DNA of 64,000 nt from contig JAVTLE010000011.1 in the NCBI GenBank assembly GCA_033439295.1, positions 1,240,082 to 1,304,081 on the forward strand, written 5' to 3'. Under the pieces are notes generated by a model. It was not told the DNA's origin, searched no databases, and saw nothing but the letters and a program-made list of their open reading frames with translations. A program made the translations under genes and the position numbers. This DNA comes from Deuterostichococcus epilithicus. Lineage: Eukaryota > Chlorophyta > Trebouxiophyceae > Prasiolales > Stichococcaceae. Below are positions 1-10,803 of this stretch, one piece after another; the first letter of the stretch is position 1; every line of letters begins with the position of its first letter.

Positions 1-108
1 AGCAAAGAACATCAGGCTGGTGAGGCATGTTGTCCCGAAGATGGGAATGTCAGGGACTGGGAATGGAATGCATGCACAGCATTGTGATGGCAGCGCCAGA
101 TGCATATT

Positions 109-113
109 TTACA
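109..113 (-). terminator. TGTAA polyadenylation motif of RPL19
   Basis: TTACA on the plus strand reads TGTAA in the sense of RPL19, about 280 bases past its stop. TGTAA is the known poly(A) signal of chlorophyte algae. Only the motif supports this; no cleavage site can be seen. Confidence 0.45.
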
Positions 114-391
114 AGCAGCGGAGCCAGAAGAGTCTGTCATGACACCAGGTGGCGCGACTCGGCACGACAGCAGTCCTGGTGGACACGTCGACAGGCATAA
201 CCATGGACGTGCTGCTGCAAGGGCTGCGCCTCCATGCGAGCCGCAAACAGGCTGCGGGCAGCTGATACGACAGCCGCCGCCTGCCATGCAATCGGCACTC
301 CTGACGGTCACTCCTGGCGCAAGAGAGGAGACCCTGCGCCCAGCCGCTGGAAGCCGGCGGCCGGTCGCCGGGCCGGGCCTGGCGACAGGCC

Positions 392-2732
392 TCACTTCTC
401 CGCGGGCTTGGCGGCCGCCGGCTGCTGCGCCGGCGTCTCGCGCAGGCCCTGCACCATGACGCCGAAGTTCAGGCGAAAACTCGGAACAGGCCCGATTATA
501 TTGCTGCAGTTCGCCGTGCGGCTGAGCGACGATTCGTTGGCACATGCTCAAGCAGCCCATTTGGCAGCATTTGACTGTCAAATACAATCCTGTCTCGTCG
601 GCCCCCCAGCAAAGTGGTAGCTTGTGGAGCAAGCCAAACCGCCAGTTTGGAACGGCTTGGGCAAGCTGCTGCCTGCCCTGCGTGAGGCTCTCCTGCTGCG
701 TGCCCCCCTGCACAACGATTTCGTGCAAGCAGGGGCGACACATATTTCAACTGTTCCACATTCAATATGGTCAAATATCAACTTGAATATGATGCGTACC
801 CCGGCGAGGCGCTCCTCGCGGCGCTCCAGCTTGCGGGCGCGCGTCTGCTTGCCCTTCTGGCGGCGCGCCTCGAACTGCTCGGCGATCTGCTTCTCGCGCG
901 CCTTCTCCGCCTTCTCCTTGTGGATGGCCTCCATCAGCACGCGCTTGTTCTTGAACACGTTACCCTTGACCTGCGGGGCGGGCGGGCAGCACGACTCGAT
1001 ATGAACACGACAGTGGAGCTGAAGGTCGGCAGGAAGGTTGTGAATGTGCGTTGGGTAGATGGACTTGGAAACGCGCGGCCGCTAACTGCAAGTCCTGGCA
1101 GCATCCTGGACATGGAAAGTGTATTCAAGCCACCTCAACAGCTGCGTGAGACCGTCTTAAGCAGCAAATAGCTTCAAGGAGAAACAAGCCTCAGTAGCTG
1201 ACTAGGACGTGGCAGATATTACAGTCTGCTCCATATCCTCCGAACTCTGCACGGCCCTCACCTTGACATACAGGTCGTGGTACAGGTGCTTGTCGATCTT
1301 CTTGGAGTCGCGGTACTTCTTCAGCAGGCGGCGCAGAACGCGCATCCGCCGGATCCACAGGATCTTGGTGGGCAGCCGTGCCTCCCGCGTTCCCCTCCGC
1401 TTGCCTGCGGCAGGCGAGCACAGAACGGTGCATCGCACTGACGTTCGATGACCCCATCCTCACCCAGAAGCGCCAAGCCCCCCCTCCCCCCTCGACTCTG
1501 GGGAGTCGCCGTACGGTCTCCAGCAGACGGCAGTTTGCGGAGCCAGCCCTGACGGGGTGCAGGTCCTGCAAGTTGGCATCTGGCCAGCAGCCTGAGAGGT
1601 TCTCTGGTGGGAGCTTGACGTCACCGAACTCACCGTAGCCGGTGTGGCGGCCCTTGGACTTGGCCAGCTGCGCCTCCCGAGCCCGCGAGCGCGAGTGGAT
1701 CTTGGTCGGCTTCTTGATGACGAAGCCGTCCTTCACCAGCTTGCGAATGTTCTGCCCTGCAAGCCGCAAGCACCAGAACCTGTTGCACCGTTCCTGGGTT
1801 CTGCCGCTGCTGTCACCCCGGACGAGTGGCAGGTGCCTGTCTGGCCCGGCCCGCAGCTTCCTCCCGGCCGAGAGCCGCTGAAGCTGACAGGGTGGCAGCC
1901 GAAAGCGTCCGCTGCTGACCACGTGACAGCTGTGCTCCTCCGTGGACTCCTCGCTGCATCGACGCTGACACGCTGTTGCTGCGTAGTTGCTGCTGCTGCA
2001 TCGCCGCTGCCAGCTCTGGCAAGGGCAGCGCGTTGCTGCGCCAAATGCGCCAATGGCGTCACTCTGCAGTGCCCCCAAGCACCCTGACGCGCTGTTCCAA
2101 GCCCCTAAATCCCGCGAGCACAATCGAAGGGGGGTGGGTAGCGCGGGAACAACACTCACGTGAGTTTGCCATGGCCTGGGTGGATGCAAGAAGGGCATCG
2201 AGTCAGTGATTGTTGTGCTGGATCGATGGACGCTGGGGCGATGCAAGATGCATACATACAGGCGCAAGTATGCATGAGCAAGGTCATGCGCTGAGCATAA
2301 CACGGCCAGAGGGCGGGCAACTCACGATTTCCTGGACCTGCAGTTGCACAAAGGTAAAATGGGGTCAGCAACGGCAGGCAAACGGCCTGGCAGCTGCTGA
2401 CGACAGCCACGGCTTGCAGCGCCATGAGGCCGTTCCTTGCTTCATGCAAGTGACGCCTCTGTGACATGTAAGCACGCAGGCAGAACATCCCACTCCAGGC
2501 ACTCCGCCCCAGCGTGTAGCCTCAGCCTAGCCAGCTCCTCACCTCGTTGGGGTCCAGCCAGACCTGCGTTGCATCAAAAGACTGTCAGCACCACCTCAGC
2601 AGCCCGCATGCTGGACGTGTTAGGCGGATGCCATCTGGGGCTTCTCCTGGGAAGCAGCCGCCCTCGCACCTTGCGCTTGCCGCAGTCCAGCACGGACGCG
2701 GCAAGCCGCTTCTGCATCTTGAGGGCCACCAT
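392..2732 (-). CDS. RPL19: 60S ribosomal protein eL19
   Basis: Structural protein of the large cytosolic ribosomal subunit. The reverse strand reads, in order, [18 protein letters not shown] at the start codon (2732), [17 protein letters not shown], then [18 protein letters not shown] with KGRHTGYG, then [20 protein letters not shown] and [15 protein letters not shown], then [20 protein letters not shown], ending [18 protein letters not shown] and TGA at 392-394. Order and spacing match eukaryotic eL19 throughout. The lysine/arginine-rich helix and the algal Ala/Pro/Lys tail are present. The gene is split into about eight exons, two of them tiny (12 and 16 nt). A TGTAA motif lies about 280 bases past the stop. 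Identity is secure; exact internal borders are by eye. Bases 1-391 hold only its 3' flank. Confidence 0.95.
2160..2175 (-). other. RPL19: 16-nt microexon of RPL19 (AMANS/R)
   Basis: Acceptor CAG, then 16 coding bases for AMANS plus one base of an arginine codon, then GTGAGT. The split arginine codon is completed by GG at the start of the next exon, giving AMANSRQNIRKL as in other eL19 proteins. Confidence 0.8.
2326..2337 (-). other. RPL19: 12-nt microexon of RPL19 (VQEI)
   Basis: On the reverse strand CAG precedes GTCCAGGAAATC, which is followed by GTGAGT. The four codons VQEI are needed between the upstream exon (VWLDPNE) and the next one (AMANS) to match the conserved family order, so the border is fixed by the protein. 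Confidence 0.8.
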
Positions 2733-3169
2733 GGCTGCGCCCCGCGTGTGCGCGTGTGCAAAAGGGAGGAGCAGGCCAGGCGGACGCCGACACATCGAGC
2801 GCTGGTCGCTCGCTGCTAAACCCTGCCGTATTGCTGGACTGTAGTCCGTACATTGACAGGGTTTACGGCGCTCGAACACTACCTCCAATATCCTCCATAC
2901 GAGAAGTGGCGGGCACTTCCACATCATGCTTCGCTGAGCCTGGGATATAATCCCGGGAGAAGCAAAGTTCGTATGCACATGCCTTCTTGTGCATGGCCAG
3001 AAGCAGCCAGCGTCGCGCTTGAGGATGATGGAGTGGGGCTGAGCTTGCGCCACAGATCCACTCAGCAGAAATCAGGCACGCCGTCGTGCTGCATATCCAC
3101 TAATCCTCCAATGATTTCAACAAAGCACGCGGCGCTCTCATCGACTTCTTGGCGGCAGGAGATTAAAGG
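2733..3169. promoter_or_regulatory. Intergenic: RPL19 promoter side / Rieske gene 3' flank
   Basis: No gene is recognisable. The interval must hold the RPL19 promoter and 5' UTR and the 3' flank of the Rieske oxygenase gene, both on the reverse strand. A near-palindromic AT-rich patch, GGGATATAATCCC at about 2942-2954, stands out from the GC-rich background roughly 210 bases upstream of the RPL19 start codon. A core-promoter role is a guess. Confidence 0.3.
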
Positions 3170-5250
3170 TCATCTTGCAGCCAACGCCCTCGCAAGGAGT
3201 TGGTGAAAGTGAAACATTGGTGTCTCGACACCGGGCGCATATCTGCACACGCATATGAGCTTTCAGCATCCAGTGCAGTTTCCAAGCAAACCGGCGCAGG
3301 CAACCAAAAGAGCGAGTGCTCCTATGCGCTCGGGCTCACCTGCCGGTGTCATACGCGGGGCTCGACAGGCCGCGCTGCACGTCCTCGCACAGCCCAACGT
3401 CCTCCATCTGCACCTTGTGGCTCGCCGCCAGGCTCCGCACGACATATGTGGTCTCAGCCGCCCGGTCCTCCCGCAGGTACCAGTCGAAACGCACAGAGCA
3501 GCTGTCCTCCGTCAGTGGCAGCACGACGTTGGTGTCGACCCAGGGGCCGTAGATGTTGAGCATGGTGTTGGGGAACAGGAAGGCGTACTCCGCGCCGGCA
3601 TCCGCCGCCTCACTGGCCGCGCCGCCGGCCGCCTCCATTCTATTGATCCCTGCAGGCACAGGTTCAGGAGCGGTGACCCGGCAGTTGCATGTCAGGATCG
3701 AGTCGCCTCCTTGGCTGATGGCACAGGCATGCACTCCAAGTCGGCTGACTCAGATTCCAATGTCCAGTGTCCCTTTCGAATGTCAAACAGGGACTTGCCT
3801 GAGAGCCAGTTGAGGGCTTGCTTCGATGCCTGCACCGTCTGGATGGACACATTCCCAAACACCTCGCTGCGGTACGACTGCATGTCCAGGCCAGCAGCCA
3901 GGCTGGGGTGCGCCACTGGCACATGGTATCCGCCGTCCTGCACCAGCACCAGCTTGAACATCAGGCACGGCTGGCACTCGAGGTGGTCGCAAGGAACCTT
4001 TTTTCCATCAGGACACATGATGTTTTGCCGTTGCATGACGAACGCTTGACGAGATGCGCACGTCGAAAACTTGGACCAAGATTGGCCGGGTGTCCGCCTC
4101 TCACCAGGTAGTTGTCCGCAAAGACCTTCCAGTTGCAGCGCAGCACGTAGTCCCGGGTGCCGACGTGCTTGAGGGGGTGGGCGCTGAGGCGCGGCAGCAG
4201 CCGCCGGCCGCCCTCGCCCAGCCAGGCCTGTAGCGATGCCTCTGCTGGCCGGTGCGCGACGAACACGAACGGGCCCCAGCTCTGCACGGCCAGCGGCGCC
4301 AGCCCATTGTCCGCCGCCCTGAAGCCCTCGATGCCCTTCAGCCGCTTTGCCTGCCGCAGCCTGCCGTCCAGCCCTGGGTGACAGCGCAGGTTGAGGGGTT
4401 GTGCACACGGAGTGTCGCCCATTTGCAGACTGATACCTCCTCATTGAATTTGATCGGTGCCCACCGTATATCCAGCCGTGGTACGGGCAGACGAACTGGT
4501 CTGTGGTGCCACAGCCGTTGGCGACGGCGGCAGCGTGATGTCGGCACACATTGTGGAATGCGCGCAGCTGGTTCATGTCGTCCCTGTGCAGAAGTGTCGG
4601 GAAGAGTCTCTCAGCACTCGTGCGTGTCAACATGCCGAGCTTCACACCAAACACACGGCAGGCACGCTGTGAACACACCTGCACACGATGTACGGCATGC
4701 CGGCAATGGTGCCGGTGAAGAAGCTGCCTGGCGCCTCCACCTGTCCCAGATGGCCGACCATCTGTGCACGTTGACGCAAGACGGTGACAAGCTCCAAATG
4801 GCAGTACACATGCAGCACGTTGATGCAGGGCGGGACAGATGGCAGGACGGCGCGGCGCGGGAACCTGCCTGCCATTCGTGATGGAAGACCTTGGTGCGTT
4901 CGAGGTCTGCCACATCACGTGACGTGTACCATGATGAAGGCGGCGTCGCAGCCTGCGAGGGAGCAGCACCTCGGCTTGACGTGGCTCTTGCCGCTGTGAG
5001 CCCCCGCACACACGGCGCCGGGTATGTCAGGGAAGAGGGGCAGCACTACTTCGTATGATCAAATCACAAGGTCCGGCTGGTCTCCGAATGTATGTGCATG
5101 CACGATTCACCTGCTGAATGGGCTTGGTGGCGTCTGGCCAACACTCCACCCCCGCATGGCCACCGTGCAGGCTCTGCACAGCATTTGCAGGGGTTTGGCG
5201 TAGGGCTTGGCGATGGTGGACGACACATGCTTTGCTCCATGCAGCAACAT
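3170..5250 (-). CDS. Choline-monooxygenase-like Rieske non-heme iron oxygenase
   Basis: Rieske-type oxygenase alpha subunit, nearest in layout to plant choline monooxygenase (first step of glycine betaine synthesis, plastid stroma); the substrate is not proven. Reading the reverse strand: PPSSWYTSRDVADLERTKVF, then MVGHLGQVEAPGSFFTG, the Rieske ligands in AFHNVCRHH and CPYHGW, the mononuclear iron motif NWKVFADNYL joined to DGGYHVPVAH, then FPNTMLNIYGPWVDTN, and a last exon YAPGVETPMFHFHQLLARAL ending at TGA 3170-3172. Both cofactor sites look intact. One intron, after HHEWQ, begins with GC at 4868. The start is uncertain: a candidate first exon begins with ATG at 5250 and looks like a transit peptide, but its phase does not join cleanly to the exon near 4975. 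A bacterial-type ring-hydroxylating oxygenase is the alternative. Confidence 0.8.
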
Positions 5251-5810
5251 GTTGCCCTGCGTCACCCTTGTCAAGAGAAGAGCCGCTGACGACGCAAGCT
5301 CCAACGCCGCGGGAATGCAGCTCCGGCTGATGTGGCGTTCCAGCAGACGATGCATACAAAAGTCCTATAAATTCTACATAGTAAAACAATGAGCTCAATC
5401 TTCCGTTGCACACGCTACGCTGCTGCAGACCTTCATGCACACCCAGACACCCTCGCAAACTCGCAGGCACCGCTGCACAATGTCTTCGGACGGGAACCAA
5501 GGCGTGCTCTGTCACGCTCAAGCCGCACTGGGACGAGTTGGAAGCTCAGACACTGGTGTACCAAACCGAGGACTGGAGTTCCGAATGTAGGTGCAAACTC
5601 CGAGACCACAGCTGATGCTGGCCAATGATATTGGACCGCGGCCATTGCCAGTTTGCAAGGTGCAAGCGGTGTACTAAGTGGTGTGATAATCAACCGTCCC
5701 TCGCACAATACGCGATGTTCACCTCGAGACAGGGCGTGGGCTTGAAATTTGGCGAACATGATCGCAACACAGATCAATCTGCAGCACGTGCAGAGCAGCT
5801 GCGCTTCGCG
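5251..5810. promoter_or_regulatory. Divergent intergenic region, Rieske / CHI-like genes
   Basis: Between two divergent genes. No conserved coding exon is recognised. An ATG at about 5479 opens a short frame that could be a 5' exon of the chalcone-isomerase-like gene, but nothing in it is conserved. It presumably carries both promoters. Confidence 0.3.
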
Positions 5811-7277
5811 ATGCAGACAGCCCAGCGGCCGGCTTTCGCAAGCCTGTCGGCAAATTTTGGCGACATAGTCCAGAATTTGCCCTGGAACCAGCAGCACGCA
5901 GCAACGGCAGACGGCTCCGGAGCGCAAACGGAGCCAAAGACCAGCACGTTCTTCGAGGAGCGCTTCTGCCAGCGCGGCAACAGCAAATGCGGCTCACTGG
6001 CGGGCGTTGGGTGAGACAGGATCCTGTGCACCTGCTGCACTCGTCTATGCGGCACGGCGCGGCACGCGACCGATGCGCGGTTCCTGCATGTGCAGGGTGC
6101 GCTCAAAGAAGATCGCAGGCGTGAAGACCATCAACGGTGAGGAGCTGCCGTATGTGGCAGTGCATGCGTGATGGCGTCAGAGTTTATCAGCACGCCAGAC
6201 AGAACATCGTATTCTTCTGGATGGAACACTGCAGTGTACGCACTGGGGCTGTACGTCGATGTTCCAGCAGCAAAGGGCGCACTGCGACCATATCGCAACA
6301 AGCCGCCGGAGGTGCTCGCCAAGGATCAGGGCTTCTACGATGGTATGGCCGGTGCCGCTGCTGCTGCTGCTGCTACTGTTGCTGCCCTTGCCGCCGCCGC
6401 CGCGCGGAATGCAATGTTTTGTGACAAGCCTCAAGGACGGTCGGTTGCAGTGCATGCCTGCGCGCCCACCAGAACACCGTGACTGTGACTGTGACTGTGA
6501 CAGTGACCGGGAATGTGACCGCACTTGCAGCGCTGATCAAGGCGGACAGCGTGGATAAGACGATCCACATGTCCATTGCATTTGGGCGCATCAGTTCGTC
6601 CCAGTTCTGGGAGGCCATACGGGAGCAGCTGGCGGCCCCCATGCAGCGCGCCGGCGCCGACGCGGACCTGCAGCAGTTTGCGCAGACCTTCGAGGGCGTA
6701 AAGTTCCGCAAAGGTCAGCCGACCAAAGCCCTCTGGCATGGCGACCTTTGCCGCGGCACAGCTGGCTGCTCTTGGCCCCGCCTGTGCATTGGCTTGACAA
6801 TGAAAATACTGTTTGCTCGGATCCGGGCTGCTGGCTGTCTTGCCCCCGCCTGTGCATGTGCTTGAGTATCTTATTCGCTTTATGCTCGGATTCGGGCTGC
6901 TCAGCAGGACATAAGGGTGCAGGGGGATCCGGAGGGGAGGTGCTGAAACGTCGCTGTTCGACTGATGCAGGGTTACCGCTGTCGTTCTGCATTTCGAAAG
7001 GCGGCATGCTGACCAGCAAGGCAAGCTCCACCATCATTCCGCGCTTCATCATCTGTCTGTACAGTTCGTGTATGTGCCATCAAGAACTTGCATCCCATAG
7101 TGTGATCCCAAATATCTTTCGTCTGCACACGTGCAGATTGATGGCAAGGATGCGGGCACCATCCAGTCGCCGGCACTGTGCCAATCGCTGCTGGGCGTGT
7201 ACCTTGGAAAGAGCGCCGTGTCCCCGGATGCCAAAGAGAGCATTGGCAGCGGGCTTGCCAAGCTCATCACAGAGTAG
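5811..7277 (+). CDS. Chalcone-isomerase-fold protein (CHI-like / fatty-acid-binding type)
   Basis: Six exons (5811-6010, 6096-6136, 6235-6342, 6531-6713, 6971-7020, 7137-7277) join in frame to a 240-residue protein. Recognisable blocks in order: TEPKTSTFF, LAGVGVRSKKIAGVKTINVY, ALGLYVDVPAAKGAL, ADSVDKTIHMSIAFGRISSS, QQFAQTFEGVKFRKG, GLPLSFCISKGGMLTSK, then DGKDAGTIQSPALCQSLLGV and a terminal GLAKLITE. This is the layout of plant CHI-like/FAP proteins, which bind fatty acids in plastids. True chalcone isomerase activity is unlikely to be demonstrable from sequence. The fourth internal intron starts GCAAGC. Its introns carry a (GTGACT)n hexamer run and a tandem duplication. The ATG at 5811 is the first in frame, but an upstream transit-peptide exon is possible. 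Confidence 0.8.
6478..6520 (+). repeat. GTGACT hexanucleotide microsatellite in CHI-like intron
   Basis: About five near-perfect tandem copies of GTGACT, decaying into GTGACC/GTGACA. It lies in the intron between 6342 and 6531 and stops just before the branch-point region. A (GCT)n/(GCC)n run lies further upstream in the same intron at about 6352-6412. Confidence 0.85.
6776..6903 (+). repeat. Decayed tandem duplication in CHI-like intron
   Basis: Two copies of about 62 bases (6776-6838 and 6843-6903). Both begin with CCCCGCCTGTGCAT or a close variant, and both end with GCTCGGAT-CGGGCTGCT. They diverge in the middle. The duplication lies wholly within the intron between 6713 and 6971. Confidence 0.7.
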
Positions 7278-7836
7278 CGCAAGGGGTTGGAAGATTCCGT
7301 GCTGCATTAAGCGATGAGAGTACTGGCAGGTCTGGCTGAGATAGAGATGAGCTGGTAGAGAGATTAGTGGTAGTGAGTGGAGTTATTGCAATTGTGTGTG
7401 CAACATGACGCTGCATCGTCTTGATGTGCGCTGCGTAAGGTACCTACATTTACAATTCTTCTCAATGTGCGTTGCATTCATTTGGGTATTAGATTGGCAT
7501 CTACAGAGTGTTTTCAAACATCTGCTCCGATTGAACATGTGAACAGGGTTTCGAATGTCATTGCCAGACACACACAAGGAGTGCAGATTACAAAAGGCGC
7601 TGCAATGAACCTCAGCAGCAGGTCACTTCAATCCACTAGCAGCCTGCCCGGCAACTTGCCAGCAAAGTGGAACTAGACGCGGATGTACACATACACGGGC
7701 CCTCATCCAGAGACACAAGGCATGCAATGAACCTCAGCAAAAGCTTGATCGGTTTTGCCAACAGGTCACTGCACAGCGGCGGCCTGCAGAAGGCCAAACG
7801 AACACCACCGAAGCTTGGGTTTGCCTCCGCAGCCAA
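7278..7836. other. Convergent intergenic region
   Basis: 3' flanks of the CHI-like gene and of the unnamed minus-strand gene. The only structure seen is a short direct repeat: TGCAATGAACCTCAGCA occurs at about 7602 and again at about 7727, followed in both by a loosely similar stretch. No gene is supported. Confidence 0.4.
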
Positions 7837-8891
7837 CTACCTCCGCCGGGCTGCGGCCACGCGCTCAGCACCCAGGCCAATGGCCAGGATGACACCGACC
7901 AGGAGGATATGCGTCTACACATGCACAAGACACCAAACATGAGATAATAACTCAAACACGAAATTGTGACACCCCCACCCACAATGCGCACTGATCAGGA
8001 AACCATCAGCTTCGGAGTCTAGCTCTTGAAAGCACGAGAAGAACAATGAGCCTACCAGAGATGGCGTGAACTTTGATGCCGGCCTGCACAGCAGCAGCTT
8101 CATGCGTCAGGGCAGATGCCACGCAGCATCAGGTGCTGTGCTGCATGTGCAGCACTGGAATTTCCGCATGCACTTGAGCTAACTTTGCGTTGATGCTTCA
8201 TTGCAATGACAGCCAGCCGGGTAGCAGGCAGTCGCTGCGAGGCGCATGCGCCGGCGGAGGCGCACCCCAGACTGGACTCCAGGCTGCACGGAACAAACCA
8301 GGACCGGTTGAGGCTCAGGCGCACTCTTGTGCGCACAGCGCATCCGGTACAATTTTTGCCAGAGCTGTATTAGACAGACACACGATCAAGAAGCATACAT
8401 CAAGGCCGCATGCGGCTGGCAGGTACCGGTGTCGCACCTGCCGACAATGTCCGCCAGCACCGGCTGGACCTGCAAGCGGTAGGTCAAACAGTCACGAGGA
8501 CGCCCTGTCGTCGATCGGTGTGAGCGCCATCATCAGGAAGATGCAAAGCCACAGGAATGTAAGGATCAGTGCAGGACTACCACCTGCCGCCAGACATATC
8601 CGCCCTTCCTGGTTTGGAAGACGCTGGACATCGCGCCATACATCAGTCGAAATTGCATCAGCCCTGCGAGCGAGGAGCATCAGACCTGCCTCAGGTCTGT
8701 ATGAGACCTGTACGTGCTCACATGCGTATGACTTCGAGGGGGTCCGACTAGCTTGACATGCTCTGGAAACCCCTGCACCCAGGCAGACCTGCAAACGCCA
8801 GCAGAATGAATGCGGTTGGAGCCCAGATGAGTCCCAGGACTGTCAGCAGGAACACGCCAAAATTGCCCTGGCTGCGGGTATCTGTCGCCAT
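7837..8891 (-). CDS. Unrecognised small membrane protein (tentative)
   Basis: I do not recognise this gene. Three separate minus-strand stretches each encode a hydrophobic segment and look like exons of one small membrane protein. From the ATG at 8891: MATDTRSQGNF followed by FLLTVLGLIWAPTAFILLAF. Near 8570-8500: ALILTFLWLCIFLMMAL then TPIDDRAS. After a TAG acceptor at about 7920: HILLVGVILAIGLGAERV ending AAARRR and TAG at 7837-7839. The exons are not joined with certainty and the middle one may belong elsewhere. The combination of short helices and a basic tail would suit a small organelle membrane subunit, but that is only a guess from composition. Confidence 0.3.
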
Positions 8892-9280
8892 ACTGTCCAC
8901 TGTGGCCGAGTTCCGGAGCGGATTGCGAAGGCAAGAGGGCCTTTCAATCAGGCCGGGTTGTCAAAACCAGGACTGAGTTGCTTGAAGGAAAATGAGCTAG
9001 AGAACAACAGTTAATGCGGAGCTTCTGACGGTGAGCTCGGAGTGGGCTGCTTGGCAAGCTTAGTTGCGTCAGCAGTGCCCAAAGTACTGCGCACATCTCT
9101 GCCTTTTGTCTAAACCTACAACGCTTTCACCTGCGAACATACATGGTGCCAACTTCGCTGTCCACCACGTCACTATTGCGACACAGACGCCTCCAGGATA
9201 CTCACAGGCCGTTGACCAATTTGTTCGCCCCGGCCAACGCATCTCTTGCAACCTCGCTGCTCACGCTCTGAGATAAGAGC
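8892..9280. promoter_or_regulatory. Divergent intergenic region upstream of YbaB gene
   Basis: 389 bases between the tentative membrane-protein start and the YbaB start codon. No conserved exon seen. It would hold the promoters of both. Confidence 0.3.
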
Positions 9281-10803
9281 ATGGTGTCTGCTCTACTGGC
9301 AAGCAGCCTACTCGGCGGCAGCGTCGCATCGTATAGCGCATCGAGCCGACAATCGGGGTGAGCGCTATAGAGCCGCCGCCGGGTGCACGTTACACTGCCA
9401 CTTATATCGTCGGTCAGTTGCCCAGGCTTGTTGCCTGGCAAGATGCACTATGCATGTTCCCGCAGGCGGGTGAGGTGTCAGCCCAGCCGGAGGCAGCAGC
9501 GACAGCCAGCCCAGGCGCTGTTCGGGGGCGGCAACAAAGAGGTGGGTGCTCCACAGCGTCTACGTTCCTCTGCGCGCAAATCGCCGCAGCGGGGCATGCC
9601 AGCGGTTGCCGTGCACCGCTGTCTGGTGGCAGGACGTAGCACAAGCTGACGGACAGCCTGTCAGACGATTCGATCAATCATTCGCAGGGCGGCGGTGGCA
9701 ACAACCCTTTCGCCAACATGGGCGCTCTCATGGAGAACATGAAGAAGGCGCAGGAGGTGGTCCAGGTGAGGAGCGACGTCCATTTCAGCTCCTGGCAGTC
9801 AGCTCGTACTGCCAGTCGACGTCCATGCTTGTGTCTACGGCATCTTTCCAACACATCCTGGCACACGGGCGATACGGGTCATGATGTGGTCAGTGGACCT
9901 GCTTTCCACAACGCTGTCCACCAGCGACGCTCGAGACCGTGCAATGCGGCTCTCTGTCTGCGTGTGGAGACAGCCAAGGTGTGGGAGAAGCCGGCGTCGG
10001 CCGGCTTCGGGGGCTCCGTCGGGTCAAAGAGCGGACAGTGCGCCCCTCGACAACCGCCGCGCCCTGCCCTGCAGGTGGAGGCAGCAAAGGTGCAGGAGGA
10101 GCTGGCGTCGGCCAGCTTCGAGGGCTTCTCGGAGGACGAGACGGTGTGCGTCACCATGACCGGCAACCAGGAGCCCCTCAGCTGCGACATCACCGACGAG
10201 GCGCGTGCTGTGGCCAGGAGTCGCATGCTGTGACTCGCAGCCCCGCAGAGCATGGGATGAGGGGTCTACATTGGCGGCCGCTGGCCATGCAGATGGACTG
10301 CGGACAGGCAACGCTGCAAGCGTCCTTGCACATCCGGCCGCCTGCGGCCCACATGACGTGTCCTGTTCGGCACTGGCATCCGTTAAGGAGAGCAGCACCA
10401 TCATCTTCAGCTGACCTGTATCCTGTGGCCTGACGTTGTTGCATCGGCCCTGCAGGCGTACCAGATGGGCGCTGAGGCGGTGGCCAGCCGTGTGACTGAG
10501 GCCATGAAGGACGCCCACGGGAAGAGCACAGCGGTGCGCCTCTGTCCCGCTCCAGGGCTGCTTCGAAGCCCGTCTGGCCGGGCCTTGTATCCAGTGTCGG
10601 TCGCACATGCAAGGCTCAGGCGTCAAGATTGTGCCTGTGCAATTGGTAGGCCAGGAGGGCAGCTGCTGGCAGGGTGGCATCTGCATGCCGCTTTGTCAGT
10701 CTCCACGATAAAACCCATGACGAGGTAACATGCTGTCACTCGCAGGCCATGAAGACGAGGATGAGGGGCCTCGCCAGCAGCCTGGGCCTCCCGCAGCAGT
10801 GAC
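9281..10803 (+). CDS. YbaB/EbfC-family protein (plastid STIC2-like)
   Basis: YbaB/EbfC proteins are small dimeric DNA-binding or ribosome/nascent-chain-associated proteins; plant plastid members include STIC2, linked to thylakoid protein sorting. Exon 1 starts ATG at 9281 with a plastid-type leader, MVSALLASSLLGGSVASYSA. Then ALFGGGNKE, GGGGNNPFANMGALMENMKK with AQEVVQ, VEAAKVQEELASASFEGF with TVCVTMTGNQEPLSCDITDE, AYQMGAEAVASRVTEAMKDA with HGKSTA, and AMKTRMRGLASSLGLPQQ before TGA at about 10803. The whole family core is present. One intron (10201) begins GCGCGT. Two introns contain decayed copies of the following exon. It converges on the FtsH-like gene. Confidence 0.88.
9964..10017 (+). 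repeat. Decayed exon copy in YbaB intron (copy of exon at 10075)
   Basis: GTGGAGACAGCCAAGGTG and what follows matches the real exon GTGGAGGCAGCAAAGGTG for about 52 bases with about 8 differences. The upstream acceptor has decayed from TGCAG to TGCGT. The offset to the real exon is 111 bases. Confidence 0.8.
10224..10292 (+). repeat. Decayed copy of last YbaB exon with its acceptor
   Basis: CATGCTGTGACTCGCAG here matches CATGCTGTCACTCGCAG at the acceptor of the last exon (about 10729). GGATGAGGGG then matches the exon body before similarity fades. It lies in the intron two exons upstream of its parent. Confidence 0.65.

Noticed and set aside
1191-2303. Long minus-strand open frame of about 370 codons across RPL19
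   Set aside because: It strings together RPL19 exons and introns in mixed frames. Only the pieces matching eL19 are real; the rest is GC-rich open frame.
6352-6412. Alanine/leucine-rich coding repeat from (GCT)n(GCC)n
   Set aside because: It falls inside a CHI-like intron fixed by GT-AG borders and conserved flanking protein, so it is a non-coding microsatellite.
9180-9282. Minus-strand start codon overlapping the YbaB start (leader MLLSQSVSSEVARD)
   Set aside because: Its ATG overlaps the YbaB ATG on the opposite strand and no conserved exon follows it. The YbaB leader with downstream exons is better supported.
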